A DNA stretch of 33,851 nucleotides from CAZLBV01 sp964557845 (GTDB taxonomy: Bacteria; Acidobacteriota; Aminicenantia; Aminicenantales; Aminicenantaceae): the NCBI GenBank assembly GCA_964557845.1, contig CAZLBV010000277.1:1-33851 (forward strand), given 5' to 3'. Under the pieces are notes generated by a model, which was given only the letters and a program-made list of their open reading frames with translations, was not told where the DNA came from and did no database searches. Shown piece by piece: positions 24,432 through 32,127 of this stretch. The stretch's first letter is position 1; each line of letters begins with the position of its first letter. Position numbers and translations under genes: made by a program.

Positions 24432-24640
24432 CAGTTTTGCATAATTGGCGTGCGACCCGATCTCAGCACAAACACTTCACTGCCCTGAATTCGCAGTATT
24501 ACATATACGGCTTCATTCAGGGCAGATTGCGTTTGCACTAACCTCGGTCCGCTGATGATCCAGACAGCTTACGCTCATTTGCATGATCGTAAAATACGCT
24601 TTGATGTGGGAAGGTGGGTGAAGGTGGAAATGGGATGGCC
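24432..24640 (-). repeat. Repeat element B2, extended 5' type, 3' part lost
   Basis: On the minus strand this is closely similar to the sequence at 33650-33851 over about 200 bases, from a pyrimidine-rich CCCATTTCC start (near 24630) through CTGGATCATCAGCGG (ending at 24563) and GTGCTGAGATCGGGTCGC (near 24450). Stem P2 is an 11-bp perfect pair with plus-strand arms CTGCCCTGAAT (24480-24490) and ATTCAGGGCAG (24515-24525). Stem P1 (24466-24474 with 24528-24538) pairs on the minus strand only with G-U pairs. The 3' tail and terminal repeat are missing; B1 begins immediately after. Confidence 0.75.
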
Positions 24641-24650
24641 TGATAAAAGA

Positions 24651-24656
24651 TATAAT
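24651..24656 (+). promoter_or_regulatory. Possible -10 element for radC
   Basis: A TATAAT lies 44 bp before the radC ATG, at the edge of the B2 repeat. No recognisable -35 box stands 17 bp upstream. A second TATAAA at 24692-24697 is too close to the start to serve it. Support is weak. Confidence 0.3.
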
Positions 24657-24699
24657 GTGGGATTATTTGCAAAATTTTTTCGTCATTTTAGTATAAAAG

Positions 24700-25437
24700 A
24701 TGCACATTGAAAAAAATGAAAATCAGGAAATTGATGTCGGGCACAGGCAGAGATTGAGGGACAAATTTTTACAAGGAGGGCTAAAGGGATTTTTAGATTA
24801 TGAGATTGTTGAGTTATTATTGACTTTGGGAACACCAAGAAAAGATTGTAAAACAGCTGCCAAAGAGGCTTTAAGGAGATTTAAAATGCTCAGAGGAGTA
24901 TTAGAGGCGGAGGATGAAGAGCTTTTGGAAATCAAAGGTCTTGGTCCTCATAATATTTTTGGTATAAAGCTGATTCAAGAAGTTTCAAGAAGGTTTTTAA
25001 GAGAAAAGATGATGAGCCGCCCTGTCTGCCATTCTTCACGTGAGGTGTTTGATTTTCTCTATCATTCTTTACGAGATTCAAAAAAGGAAAAATTCAAAGT
25101 AATTTTTCTGGATGCTAAAAATTACATTTTGGAGGAGAAGACTTTTTTTGAAGGAACAGTGGATTCAAGTGCAGTTTATCCCAGGGAGATAATGAAATCC
25201 GCCATCAGGTATAATGCTTCCTCATTGATCTTTGTTCACAACCATCCTTCAGGTGATCCTACTCCCTCGGAAAGTGATAAAGATATAACTAAAGAATTGG
25301 TGTTCGCATCCAATATCATCCAGCTAAAAGTTTTGGATCATATAATAATCGGGAATAATTGTTATTTTAGTTTTGCAGATGAGGGTATAATAGAAGACTA
25401 TGAGTATTTGTTTAGATGTATTAAGAATAAAATTTAG
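24700..25437 (+). CDS. radC: RadC-family JAB/MPN-domain protein
   Basis: The 245 residues match full-length RadC: an N-terminal UPF0758 helix-hairpin-helix part (HRQRLRDKFLQGGLKGFLDY, then LEIKGLGPHNIFGIKLIQEV) and a C-terminal JAB metalloprotease-like domain with the zinc motif HNHPSGDPTPSESD near residue 180, an upstream Glu in YPREIMKSAI, and VLDHIIIG after it. RadC was once linked to DNA repair, but its biochemical role is unresolved, and it often occurs in mobile elements. No Shine-Dalgarno is visible. Here it is enclosed by outward-facing repeat copies. The zinc-binding residues are intact, so it is not decayed. Confidence 0.93.
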   Translation: MHIEKNENQEIDVGHRQRLRDKFLQGGLKGFLDYEIVELLLTLGTPRKDCKTAAKEALRRFKMLRGVLEAEDEELLEIKGLGPHNIFGIKLIQEVSRRFLREKMMSRPVCHSSREVFDFLYHSLRDSKKEKFKVIFLDAKNYILEEKTFFEGTVDSSAVYPREIMKSAIRYNASSLIFVHNHPSGDPTPSESDKDITKELVFASNIIQLKVLDHIIIGNNCYFSFADEGIIEDYEYLFRCIKNKI

Positions 25438-25522
25438 CCGATTAGGGATGCTTAAAATAAATTTGTAAAATTAGATCATGACAGGTAGACTATTAACAGC
25501 GGCGTTTTTTATGAATAAATAG
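25438..25522 (+). repeat. Partial 3' tail of another repeat copy
   Basis: Immediately after the radC stop there are about 60 AT-rich bases that end CGGCGTTTTTTATGAATAA (25499-25517), close to the terminal block CGGCATTTTTTATGAATAA of copy C. It therefore looks like the end of a truncated copy that lies directly before C. The AT-rich part alone is not diagnostic. Confidence 0.5.
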
Positions 25523-25532
25523 TCAAATTTGA

Positions 25533-25783
25533 CTGAGTTATTCACGCGCTGAGGTTGCTGCAGCGGCGAGGCAGCATCCCATGAAGGTGTAGTATACTAC
25601 TGCGAATGGGATGCAACGAAGCCGATGTAGTGAGATCGGCGCGCCCTGTAGGGTAAAAAATTCCGGCTAAAAAAATAAATTGTTAAAAAAGCTGATTTAT
25701 AAAGTGATTTTCGCGAAAGTATTTTGCTTTTCTGAAAGTAATGTATTTAAAATGTATACCGGCATTTTTTATGAATAACTCAG
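25533..25783 (+). repeat. Repeat element C (251 bp), intact copy with perfect 12-bp terminal inverted repeats
   Basis: C starts CTGAGTTATTCA (25533-25544) and ends TGAATAACTCAG (25772-25783), an exact inverted repeat. Inside it are CTGAGGTTGCTGC, stem P2 GCATCCCAT (25574-25582) / ATGGGATGC (25606-25614), a 12-bp palindrome GTAGTATACTAC (25589-25600) as the terminal hairpin, the conserved GTAGTGAGATCGGCG with GCGCCCTGTAGGG, and an AT-rich tail ending in ACCGGCATTTTTTATG. It ends 12 bp before the fhs ATG, directly next to the AAGGAGGG ribosome binding site. The 358 bp between radC and fhs hold only this element and the partial tail. Confidence 0.85.
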
Positions 25784-25795
25784 CAAGGAGGGAAT

Positions 25796-27469
25796 ATGTC
25801 AGATGATAGAGTAATAGCTGCAAAATTTAAAATGAAACCAATAGATGAGATCGCATCTAAATTAGGAATTCAAGAATCGATCCTCGAGAAATATGGAGAT
25901 TACAAGGCCAAGATCAAAATCAGTTTGTCCTCTCCGCTTGATTCAAAGCGGGGGAAACTTATCATGGTGACTGCAATGTCTCCTACTCCTGCTGGAGAAG
26001 GCAAAACAACAACGTCCATTGGATTAGCCGATGCCCTAAACCGAATGGGGAAGAAAGCTGTGGCCGCATTACGGGAGCCTTCTTTGGGTCCAGTATTTGG
26101 GATGAAAGGAGGGGCAACAGGAGGAGGGTATGCTCAGGTTATGCCTCGGGATGAGATCAACCTTCATTTTACCGGATACATTCACGCGATAACTTCAGCT
26201 CACAATCTGTTAGCGGCTATGGTGGATAATAAACTGCATTTTGAGGGAGTCTCTGGGCTCTTGGACTGCAGAACCATTACCTGGAAACGGGTGTTAGACA
26301 TGGATGACCGGATTTTACGTGACGTTGTCATCGGGATTGGAGGCCCTTTGCGGAGTCTTGCTCGGGAATCTGGATTCGATATCACAGCCGCGTCCGAGGT
26401 CATGGCGATCCTTTGCTTGGCTGCAGATTTAAAGGACCTTAAGAACATGCTGGGAAATATTCTGATTGGATATTCACCAGAGAGAAAGCCGGTTTTTGCC
26501 CGTGAGCTCAAAGCTGAGGGAGCCATGGCGGCTCTATTGAAAGATGCCATTAAGCCCAATATTGTACAAACCCTCGAGGGAACTCCGGTGTTTATACATG
26601 GAGGGCCCTTCGCCAATATAGCTCATGGAACGAATTCTGTGATCGCAACACATACTGGACTTAAATTTGCGGATTATGTGGTCACTGAGTCAGGTTTTGG
26701 TTCTGATCTCGGAGCGGTTAAGTACTTTGATATTGTGGTTCGCTCTGGAAAGATACCTCCTCCGGATGCATGTGTGTTAGTTGCAACAATCAGGTCACTT
26801 AAATACCATGGGGGGATCGACCGGAAAGAGTTAGAGAAGGAAAACTTGACAGCCCTGGAAAAAGGTTTTGAAAATCTGCAAAAACATATTGAAAATATGC
26901 GGATATGGGGTGTTCCTTTTGTGGTCGCTATAAATAGATTCGCGGCAGATACTCCTGCAGAATTGGAACTGTTGACTAAATTGTGTCGAAAAGAAGGCAC
27001 GAGAGTAGCTTTAAGTGATGTATATAAACATGGAAGCGAAGGTGGTCTAAGTTTGGCTGAAGAGATTTTAAAGGCAATAGATAATGATAAGCATGAATTC
27101 AAGCTCCTTTACTCCCTTGATTTGCCGATTATTGAAAAGATCGAAACCGTGGCAAAAAAGATGTTTGGAGCTGGAAGTGTAGCCATGGAAGGTAAAATAG
27201 AACGCCGGATACGAAAGCTGGAAGAAAACGGATTCAAAGAACTGCCTATATGCATTGCCAAAACCCAATACTCCCTATCCAGTGATGATGAAGCACTGGG
27301 CAGGCCACGAGATTTTGTCCTGATCGTGACTGATGTCGCTGTGAGTGCAGGGGCGGGTTTTGTAGTTGTTTACTGTGGAGACATCATGACTATGCCAGGG
27401 CTCCCCAAAACTCCTGCAGCAGAGAAGGTTGATGTAACCGAAGATGGGGAAATAATCGGGCTTTCATAA
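25796..27469 (+). CDS. fhs: Formate-tetrahydrofolate ligase (10-formyl-THF synthetase)
   Basis: The enzyme joins formate and tetrahydrofolate with ATP to give 10-formyl-THF, for purine and methionyl-tRNA formylation or as a step of the acetyl-CoA pathway. The 557 residues match the family length. The P-loop TPAGEGKTTT is at 64-73, followed by LREPSLGPVFGMKGGATGGG and HAITSAHNLL; FAADTPAELELLTKLCRKEG and the C-terminal PGLPKTPAAEKVDV are typical. A good AAGGAGGG site lies just upstream and repeat element C ends directly before it. Other Wood-Ljungdahl genes are not in this window. Formate oxidation or production in the organism is therefore not shown. Confidence 0.97.
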   Translation: MSDDRVIAAKFKMKPIDEIASKLGIQESILEKYGDYKAKIKISLSSPLDSKRGKLIMVTAMSPTPAGEGKTTTSIGLADALNRMGKKAVAALREPSLGPVFGMKGGATGGGYAQVMPRDEINLHFTGYIHAITSAHNLLAAMVDNKLHFEGVSGLLDCRTITWKRVLDMDDRILRDVVIGIGGPLRSLARESGFDITAASEVMAILCLAADLKDLKNMLGNILIGYSPERKPVFARELKAEGAMAALLKDAIKPNIVQTLEGTPVFIHGGPFANIAHGTNSVIATHTGLKFADYVVTESGFGSDLGAVKYFDIVVRSGKIPPPDACVLVATIRSLKYHGGIDRKELEKENLTALEKGFENLQKHIENMRIWGVPFVVAINRFAADTPAELELLTKLCRKEGTRVALSDVYKHGSEGGLSLAEEILKAIDNDKHEFKLLYSLDLPIIEKIETVAKKMFGAGSVAMEGKIERRIRKLEENGFKELPICIAKTQYSLSSDDEALGRPRDFVLIVTDVAVSAGAGFVVVYCGDIMTMPGLPKTPAAEKVDVTEDGEIIGLS

Positions 27470-27581
27470 ACTATGGAGGCGTTTACACTCAAGGATAAAT
27501 GTGATAATAAATGGTTAAAACCTGCGTCATATCTTATGTGTTGTACCAAACAGAAATTAGACAAACCTTGTGGAGGAAAAT

Positions 27582-28643
27582 ATGAATGATACAGCCAAGA
27601 ATCAACAGGATTCTTCAAAGAACAAAGCGATTGAAGCAGCCCTTTCCCAAATAGAAAAACAATTTGGCAAAGGTGCGGTGATGAAAATGGGGCAGAAAAC
27701 TGCAGCTGTTAAGGTGCCCACTATCCCTACTGGATCCATTGCCTTTGACCTGAGTTTAGGAATTGGGGGATTTCCGCGGGGCAGGGTGGTGGAAGTTTTT
27801 GGGCCGGAAGCGACCGGAAAAACGACTTTAACCCTGCATGTGATCGCTGAAGCTCAAAAACAGGGAGGCCAGGCCGCCTTTATCGATGCCGAACATGCCA
27901 TGGATCCGGTCTACGCAGCAAGTGTGGGCGTAGATGTTGACAATCTGCTGATTTCTCAGCCGGATTATGGAGAACAGGCTTTAGAAATAGCTGAAGTTCT
28001 TGTCCGGAGCGGGGCTGTGGATGTAATAGTTGTTGATTCTGTAGCCGCCCTTGTGCCGAAAGCAGAGCTGGATGGTGAAATGGGGGATGCCCATATGGGT
28101 CTTCAAGCGCGCTTGATGTCCCAGGCATTACGCAAACTAACTGCTATCGTCAGCCGGTCAAAAACCTGCTTTATTTTTGTTAATCAGATCCGTGAGAAAA
28201 TCGGATTCTTTCTGGGGAGTCCGGAGACAACCACCGGAGGAAGGGCTCTCAAATTTTATACATCTTTACGGATTGATGTCCGTCGGGTCGCATCTTTAAA
28301 GGATGGAGAAAACGTCATTGGAAATCGGGTAAAAGTGAAGATAGTAAAAAATAAAATGGCTCCTCCTTTTCGAACGGCTGAATTCGATATAATTTATGGA
28401 GAAGGAATCTCCAGAGAGGGAGATTTGATCGACTGCGGAGTTGATAATGGAATAATCGAAAAATCAGGAACCTGGTATTCGTATAAAGGAGAAAGAATGG
28501 GGCAGGGAAAGGAAAACGTAAAGAAACTGTTAAAAGAAAACCAGAAATTGGCCAGCAAGCTCGACCAGGAAATCAGAAAAAAAGTTGGGCTTCTACCTTC
28601 GGAGAAACCAAATTCACCATCCTCCCAGAATGATTCCAAATAA
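27582..28643 (+). CDS. recA: Recombinase RecA
   Basis: RecA forms nucleoprotein filaments for homologous recombination and SOS induction. I start at ATG 27582 because GGAGG (27572-27576) is ideally placed before it; an in-frame GTG at 27570 would sit inside that site. The 353 residues contain Walker A GPEATGKTT at 74-82, the Walker B region VIVVDSVAALVPKAELDGEM, L1/L2 loops (MGDAHMGLQARLMSQALRK; GSPETTTGG) and a C-terminal domain ending in a short acidic/serine-rich tail. The promoter is unclear and no LexA-type box is recognisable, although LexA sites in this lineage are not known to me. A 26-bp-period direct duplication spans the stop codon. Confidence 0.98.
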   Translation: MNDTAKNQQDSSKNKAIEAALSQIEKQFGKGAVMKMGQKTAAVKVPTIPTGSIAFDLSLGIGGFPRGRVVEVFGPEATGKTTLTLHVIAEAQKQGGQAAFIDAEHAMDPVYAASVGVDVDNLLISQPDYGEQALEIAEVLVRSGAVDVIVVDSVAALVPKAELDGEMGDAHMGLQARLMSQALRKLTAIVSRSKTCFIFVNQIREKIGFFLGSPETTTGGRALKFYTSLRIDVRRVASLKDGENVIGNRVKVKIVKNKMAPPFRTAEFDIIYGEGISREGDLIDCGVDNGIIEKSGTWYSYKGERMGQGKENVKKLLKENQKLASKLDQEIRKKVGLLPSEKPNSPSSQNDSK

Positions 28644-28673
28644 TGCTTTTATGAAATGAATCCAAATAATGCT
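28633..28673 (+). repeat. Short direct duplication across the recA stop codon
   Basis: The 13-base sequence TCCAAATAATGCT occurs twice, 26 bases apart (28635-28647 and 28661-28673); the first copy contains the recA stop. It looks like a recent tandem slippage event and has no evident function. Confidence 0.7.
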
Positions 28674-28749
28674 ATTCTGAATATTTTGTTCGAATAATAA
28701 ATTTTAATAAATTTGCAAAAAGCACATAAATACCGAGAGGTGAAAAACT

Positions 28750-28932
28750 ATGCCGACTATAATTGTGGAAGGCCCTCCGCTTGAGATCGAAAAAAAAAGG
28801 ATACTGGTTAAAAAGCTGACAGACGCTGCGGTGAATGTGTATAACATTGAGCATATTATAGTTTTGATCAAAGAAAATCCTCCTGAGAATGTAGGTTTGA
28901 GCGGAGAACTGCTGGTAGACCGGAATAAGTAA
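28750..28932 (+). CDS. 4-oxalocrotonate tautomerase family protein
   Basis: The 60-residue chain begins MPTIIVEGPPLEIEKKRILV; after removal of Met the catalytic Pro1 is exposed, as in all 4-oxalocrotonate tautomerases. The remaining fold matches the family (KLTDAAVNVYNIEHIIVLIK, then ENPPENVGLSGELLVDRN). Arg11 of the model enzyme is not obviously conserved. Such small hexameric enzymes isomerise enols; the substrate is unknown here. A GAGAGGTGA-like ribosome binding site precedes it. It is an isolated gene between recA and htpX, so an aromatic-degradation role is not implied. Confidence 0.82.
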   Translation: MPTIIVEGPPLEIEKKRILVKKLTDAAVNVYNIEHIIVLIKENPPENVGLSGELLVDRNK

Positions 28933-29125
28933 AATTAAAGGCCATAAAGTATAATCTAGAGAGGAAGCTGCTTATAGATAAAACTTTCGATTCCTTGACT
29001 TTGGAAAAGAAAGGGCGTAATTTAATTAAAGCGGATGGATCCATATATATTCACATTTCAAAAGCTGTTAGCAGGTTCATTTATTAAGAAAGTGGAATCA
29101 AATTTTTCAGTTTGGGAGGATTGTC

Positions 29126-29974
29126 TTGAGAAGTAGGGTCAGAACATTATTTTTAATGGCGGTTCTGACGGTCTTGTTTGTCTGGCTAGGAAGTCTTTTG
29201 GGAGGAAAACAGGGGGCGATCATCGCCTTTGTCCTGGCTGGGGCAATGAACTTCATTGGCTATTGGTTTAGCGACAAGATGATACTGCGTCAATATAAAG
29301 CAAGCGAAGTTGGCTCTGAAGACAGTTCGGGTTTATATCAGACCGTTTCTGAACTGGCAAAAAATGCTCAGCTCCCAATGCCTAGAGTTTTTGTCATTCC
29401 CCAATCTGCTCCCAATGCTTTTGCCACCGGCCGAAATCCTCAGCATGCTGCAGTTGCTGCTACCCAGGGTTTATTACAGCTTTTAGATAAAGATGAGGTT
29501 GCTGGTGTAATGGCCCATGAGCTGACCCATGTAAAGAACAAGGATACTTTGACCAGCACGATTGCAGCGACGTTTGCCGGGGCCATAGCCATGCTGGCCC
29601 AAATATCTCGCTATCAGCCGCGTGATTCTCAAAAAAGGCAGAATCCTGCAGCCATGTTATTTATCATGATCGGTGCGCCTCTTGCTGCGGTTCTTATCCA
29701 AATGGCGATTTCCCGGATACGTGAATATGCTGCCGATGCAGGGGGAGCTGAAGTTTCAAGAAAGCCGCGTTCCCTTGCCAGTGCTCTTGTTAAGATCCAT
29801 AATGGGATACAATCGCAGCCTATGGCAAGAGGGAATCCAGCACATTCTCATCTTTTCATCATCAATCCATTCTTTGGAGGAATACAGAAGCTGTTCTCGA
29901 CGCATCCTCCGGTCGAAGAAAGGATTCGAAGGCTGGAAGCCATGGCTGCTCAAATGGAGCTAAAATATGTATAA
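29126..29974 (+). CDS. htpX: Membrane zinc metalloprotease HtpX
   Basis: HtpX is an inner-membrane M48 protease that degrades misfolded membrane proteins. The 282 residues show two N-terminal membrane helices (VRTLFLMAVLTVLFVWLGSL and IIAFVLAGAMNFIGYWF), the zinc motif HELTHVKNKDT near residue 130, two more hydrophobic segments (TIAATFAGAIAMLAQI; MLFIMIGAPLAAVLIQMAIS), and the third zinc ligand in SRIREYAADAGG. The TTG at 29126 is preceded by GGGAGG at a good distance, which decides this start. It is placed before two small plus-strand genes that may also belong to envelope maintenance. Confidence 0.95.
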   Translation: MRSRVRTLFLMAVLTVLFVWLGSLLGGKQGAIIAFVLAGAMNFIGYWFSDKMILRQYKASEVGSEDSSGLYQTVSELAKNAQLPMPRVFVIPQSAPNAFATGRNPQHAAVAATQGLLQLLDKDEVAGVMAHELTHVKNKDTLTSTIAATFAGAIAMLAQISRYQPRDSQKRQNPAAMLFIMIGAPLAAVLIQMAISRIREYAADAGGAEVSRKPRSLASALVKIHNGIQSQPMARGNPAHSHLFIINPFFGGIQKLFSTHPPVEERIRRLEAMAAQMELKYV

Positions 29975-30037
29975 AATAGGATGGGTTACTTAAATAAATA
30001 AGTAGGTCATAATAAACGAGAAACAAGGAGGAAAAAA

Positions 30038-30475
30038 ATGGGCCTTTTAGATTTCATTAAGGACACGGGCGCCGGTCTTTTTGGAAGAGGGCGAAGTGAA
30101 GCAGAAGAGATCACAGATCTTCTGACTTCTACGTTTGGTGAAAAGATATCTGATCTGAAAGTTGAATTTAAAGATGGGGTCGTTACTCTTTATGGTTCCT
30201 GTGACACCCAAGCGACAAAAGAAAAAGCAATGTTGTTGGCGGGGAACGTCAAGGGTGTTTCTGGGGTGAATGATGTCTACTTTACTTCTCCCAAGGCAGA
30301 AGAAGAAATCGATTATTACATTGTTCAACCGGGAGATTCTCTTTCGAAGATCGCCAAGAATTACTACGGAAATGCCATGAAATATCCTGAGATATTTGAA
30401 GCGAACAGAGAAGTCATTAAGGATCCTGATCTGATCTATCCAGGCCAAAAACTGCGCATTCCGAAAATAGGATAA
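30038..30475 (+). CDS. BON-LysM protein (Kbp/YgaU-like)
   Basis: The 145 residues combine a BON domain (about 20-85: LKVEFKDGVVTLYGSCDTQA, KVKGVSGVNDVYF-type strands) with a LysM domain (about 93-144: YYIVQPGDSLSKIAKNYYG, ANREVIKDPDLIYPGQKLRI). The same architecture in E. coli Kbp (YgaU) binds potassium in the cytoplasm. No signal peptide is seen, in line with a cytoplasmic place. It has an AAGGAGG ribosome binding site and is 63 bp after htpX. A potassium or stress-related role is inferred from architecture only. Confidence 0.9.
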   Translation: MGLLDFIKDTGAGLFGRGRSEAEEITDLLTSTFGEKISDLKVEFKDGVVTLYGSCDTQATKEKAMLLAGNVKGVSGVNDVYFTSPKAEEEIDYYIVQPGDSLSKIAKNYYGNAMKYPEIFEANREVIKDPDLIYPGQKLRIPKIG

Positions 30476-30648
30476 TAATCGCTCTTAAAAAACCGCCTGC
30501 CAAAAAGAAGTTCGACTATATGTTAAGGGATTAATTTCTTTCTAATCATGGAAGGATAAATCCCTAAATTGAACGCAGGGAGAGGAAAATAGTATAAATG
30601 GTTAAGGGGAGGCCATTTTATAGAAAAAAATAACACAGGAGGACATAG

Positions 30649-31251
30649 ATGGATTCTATAATTAATGTTTTAATGGATCAACTTAGAGGAGAGAACCTAG
30701 GAAAGATCAGCAACCAGATTGGAGCCAGAGAAAAGGATACCGCTAAGGCTATGCCTGAAGTACTGGGTCTGCTCACTGAGGCGCTGGCAAGAAACTCGTC
30801 AAGAGGAGAAGGCGCTCAGGCTTTATCGAACGCTTTGGACAAAGACCATGATGGAAGTGTTTTAGACAATCTCCAGGATTTCATCAACAATTATCAGAAT
30901 GGACCGGGAGATGGTATTCTGCGGCATGTTTTGGGAGATAAGCGGTCAGCTGTTGAGGAGAAATTGAGCCAGAAGAGTTCACTGGATATTGGTTCCATCA
31001 CTAACCTCTTGACTATGCTGGCACCGCTTGTCATGGGATTTTTGGGGAAATCCAAAAGACAGAATAATTTGGATGCCGGAGCCCTGGCTAATCTTCTCGG
31101 AATGGAGCGGGAACAAGCCCGGCAAGTGGCTCCCAAATCAACAGGTCTTTTAGGCCAGCTTTTAGATGCCGATGGAGATGGAAGTGCTACAGACGATGTT
31201 ATAAGGATGGGGGGAAGTTTGTTGAGCAGGCTCTTTAGAAGGAGAAAATAA
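30649..31251 (+). CDS. DUF937 family protein
   Basis: The 200 residues match the DUF937 pattern: an N-terminal MDSIINVLMDQLRGENLGKI and a central TNLLTMLAPLVMGFLGKSKR, rich in Ala, Leu and Gly. Two calcium-type loops of the form DxDxDG are visible, DKDHDGS (about residue 64) and DADGDGS (about 178), each followed by a short helix. No signal peptide is present. It follows the BON-LysM gene by 173 bp with its own GGAGG. Function unknown; the loops could bind Ca2+ but their spacing within a known EF-hand was not tested. Confidence 0.8.
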   Translation: MDSIINVLMDQLRGENLGKISNQIGAREKDTAKAMPEVLGLLTEALARNSSRGEGAQALSNALDKDHDGSVLDNLQDFINNYQNGPGDGILRHVLGDKRSAVEEKLSQKSSLDIGSITNLLTMLAPLVMGFLGKSKRQNNLDAGALANLLGMEREQARQVAPKSTGLLGQLLDADGDGSATDDVIRMGGSLLSRLFRRRK

Positions 31252-31315
31252 AAGGGTTAACTGGGTCTCGTAAACTGAATAAACCTGGATTTAAAAGTCT
31301 ATCCTTTGATTAGTA

Positions 31316-32053
31316 TTATTCAATCAACATGGTGTTTCCAAGTACTGACATGTACAAAACACTTTCACTGGTTCCGTCCACACCAAGGAGTTCATTTGCT
31401 TCATCGTCATAAAGAGCGGCGATCTGGCAGCATCCGAGGTTTAAACCTACTGCTGCCAGGGCAAGATTTTGAGCTATATGACCGGCATCCAGATAAACGT
31501 AGCGGTAGGCTCGTTGTTTATATTTCCATTTGGAGCGCTCAAAAATCGCTGTCCAGACAAAAACCAGGTTGGCTGTATAGGCTATATCCTGATCCAGTGC
31601 CGCGCGGGCGATCTCTTTTCTAAAATCCCCTTTTTTGATATGATCGAGCTCATGATCCCGGACGGAATAATGATATACTCCAGACGGAATGGATTCCACA
31701 GAATGGATGATAACATAGGTTTCAACCGGATATAGGGCCCCGGCTGAAGGAGCTGTCCTGAATTCAAATCCTGATGCTTTTCTTGTAATTCCCTGGGTGG
31801 CCCAGAGAAGGCGCGAGAGATCCGTCTTTGATAATGGCTGATTTGAAAAATTGCGGATACTTTGTCTTTTCCTGATCGCTTCCCAGAGCGACATTCCTTC
31901 GAAATCTTTTATTGGATCTAACGTGATCTTTGGTGCATCTGGATAGGATTTATAGGTTTCCGGTTTTAAATTCCAAAGAAGCGGCCCTGCTGATAGAGTG
32001 CCTCGAATATACTTAGTCTTTTGTTGGAAAAGATCACCTATCTTTTCATTCAT
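31316..32053 (-). CDS. SagB-type nitroreductase/dehydrogenase family protein
   Basis: The 245-residue flavoprotein has an N-terminal region (KPETYKSYPDAPKITLD) and a nitroreductase core with the FMN-binding RKRQSIRNFSNQPLSKTDLS, TAPSAGALYPVETYVI and YLDAGHIAQNLALAAVGLNL typical of SagB-type proteins. Some SagB proteins dehydrogenate azolines in thiazole/oxazole-modified peptides, but no YcaO, precursor peptide or E1-like gene is nearby, so this one is more likely a stand-alone oxidoreductase. A GGAGGAATAG site precedes the ATG at 32051-32053. It ends 64 bp from the convergent DUF937 gene. Confidence 0.88.
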   Translation of the reverse strand: MNEKIGDLFQQKTKYIRGTLSAGPLLWNLKPETYKSYPDAPKITLDPIKDFEGMSLWEAIRKRQSIRNFSNQPLSKTDLSRLLWATQGITRKASGFEFRTAPSAGALYPVETYVIIHSVESIPSGVYHYSVRDHELDHIKKGDFRKEIARAALDQDIAYTANLVFVWTAIFERSKWKYKQRAYRYVYLDAGHIAQNLALAAVGLNLGCCQIAALYDDEANELLGVDGTSESVLYMSVLGNTMLIE

Positions 32054-32127
32054 CTATTCCTCCAATAATATTCTCTGATAAAATCAAGATCCCCGTAACA
32101 TATATTTAATTGATTTGATATTTCTTA

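Larger units (their letters stand above)
24165..25783. mobile_element. Transposon-like unit: radC flanked by inverted copies of the repeat element
   Basis: The unit begins CTGAATTATTCA (24165) and ends TGAATAACTCAG (25772-25783), so its outer ends are inverted repeats (11 of 12). Left of radC are B1 and B2 (motif on minus), right are a partial tail and copy C (motif on plus); thus the copies point outward on both sides. RadC is the only gene. There is no transposase or recombinase and no clear target-site duplication (flanks ATTT and CAAG). It could be a non-autonomous transposon moved in trans, or a gene that happens to lie between independent insertions. Confidence 0.5.

Noticed and set aside
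24432..24640. B1 and B2 in tandem as a CRISPR array
   Set aside because: There are only two units, over 200 bp each, with diverged arms and no regular spacer; the copies recur singly and inverted elsewhere in the window.
24165..25783. Retron or diversity-generating element
   Set aside because: No reverse transcriptase, template repeat or variable repeat is visible anywhere in the window.
25533..25795. THF riboswitch in front of fhs
   Set aside because: The structured sequence there is the repeat element, which also occurs away from folate genes, so it is not a folate-specific leader.
30525..30578. Terminator after the BON-LysM gene (AGGGATT ... AATCCCT)
   Set aside because: The stem is only 7 bp with a loop of about 30 nt and no T run follows, so an intrinsic terminator is not supported.
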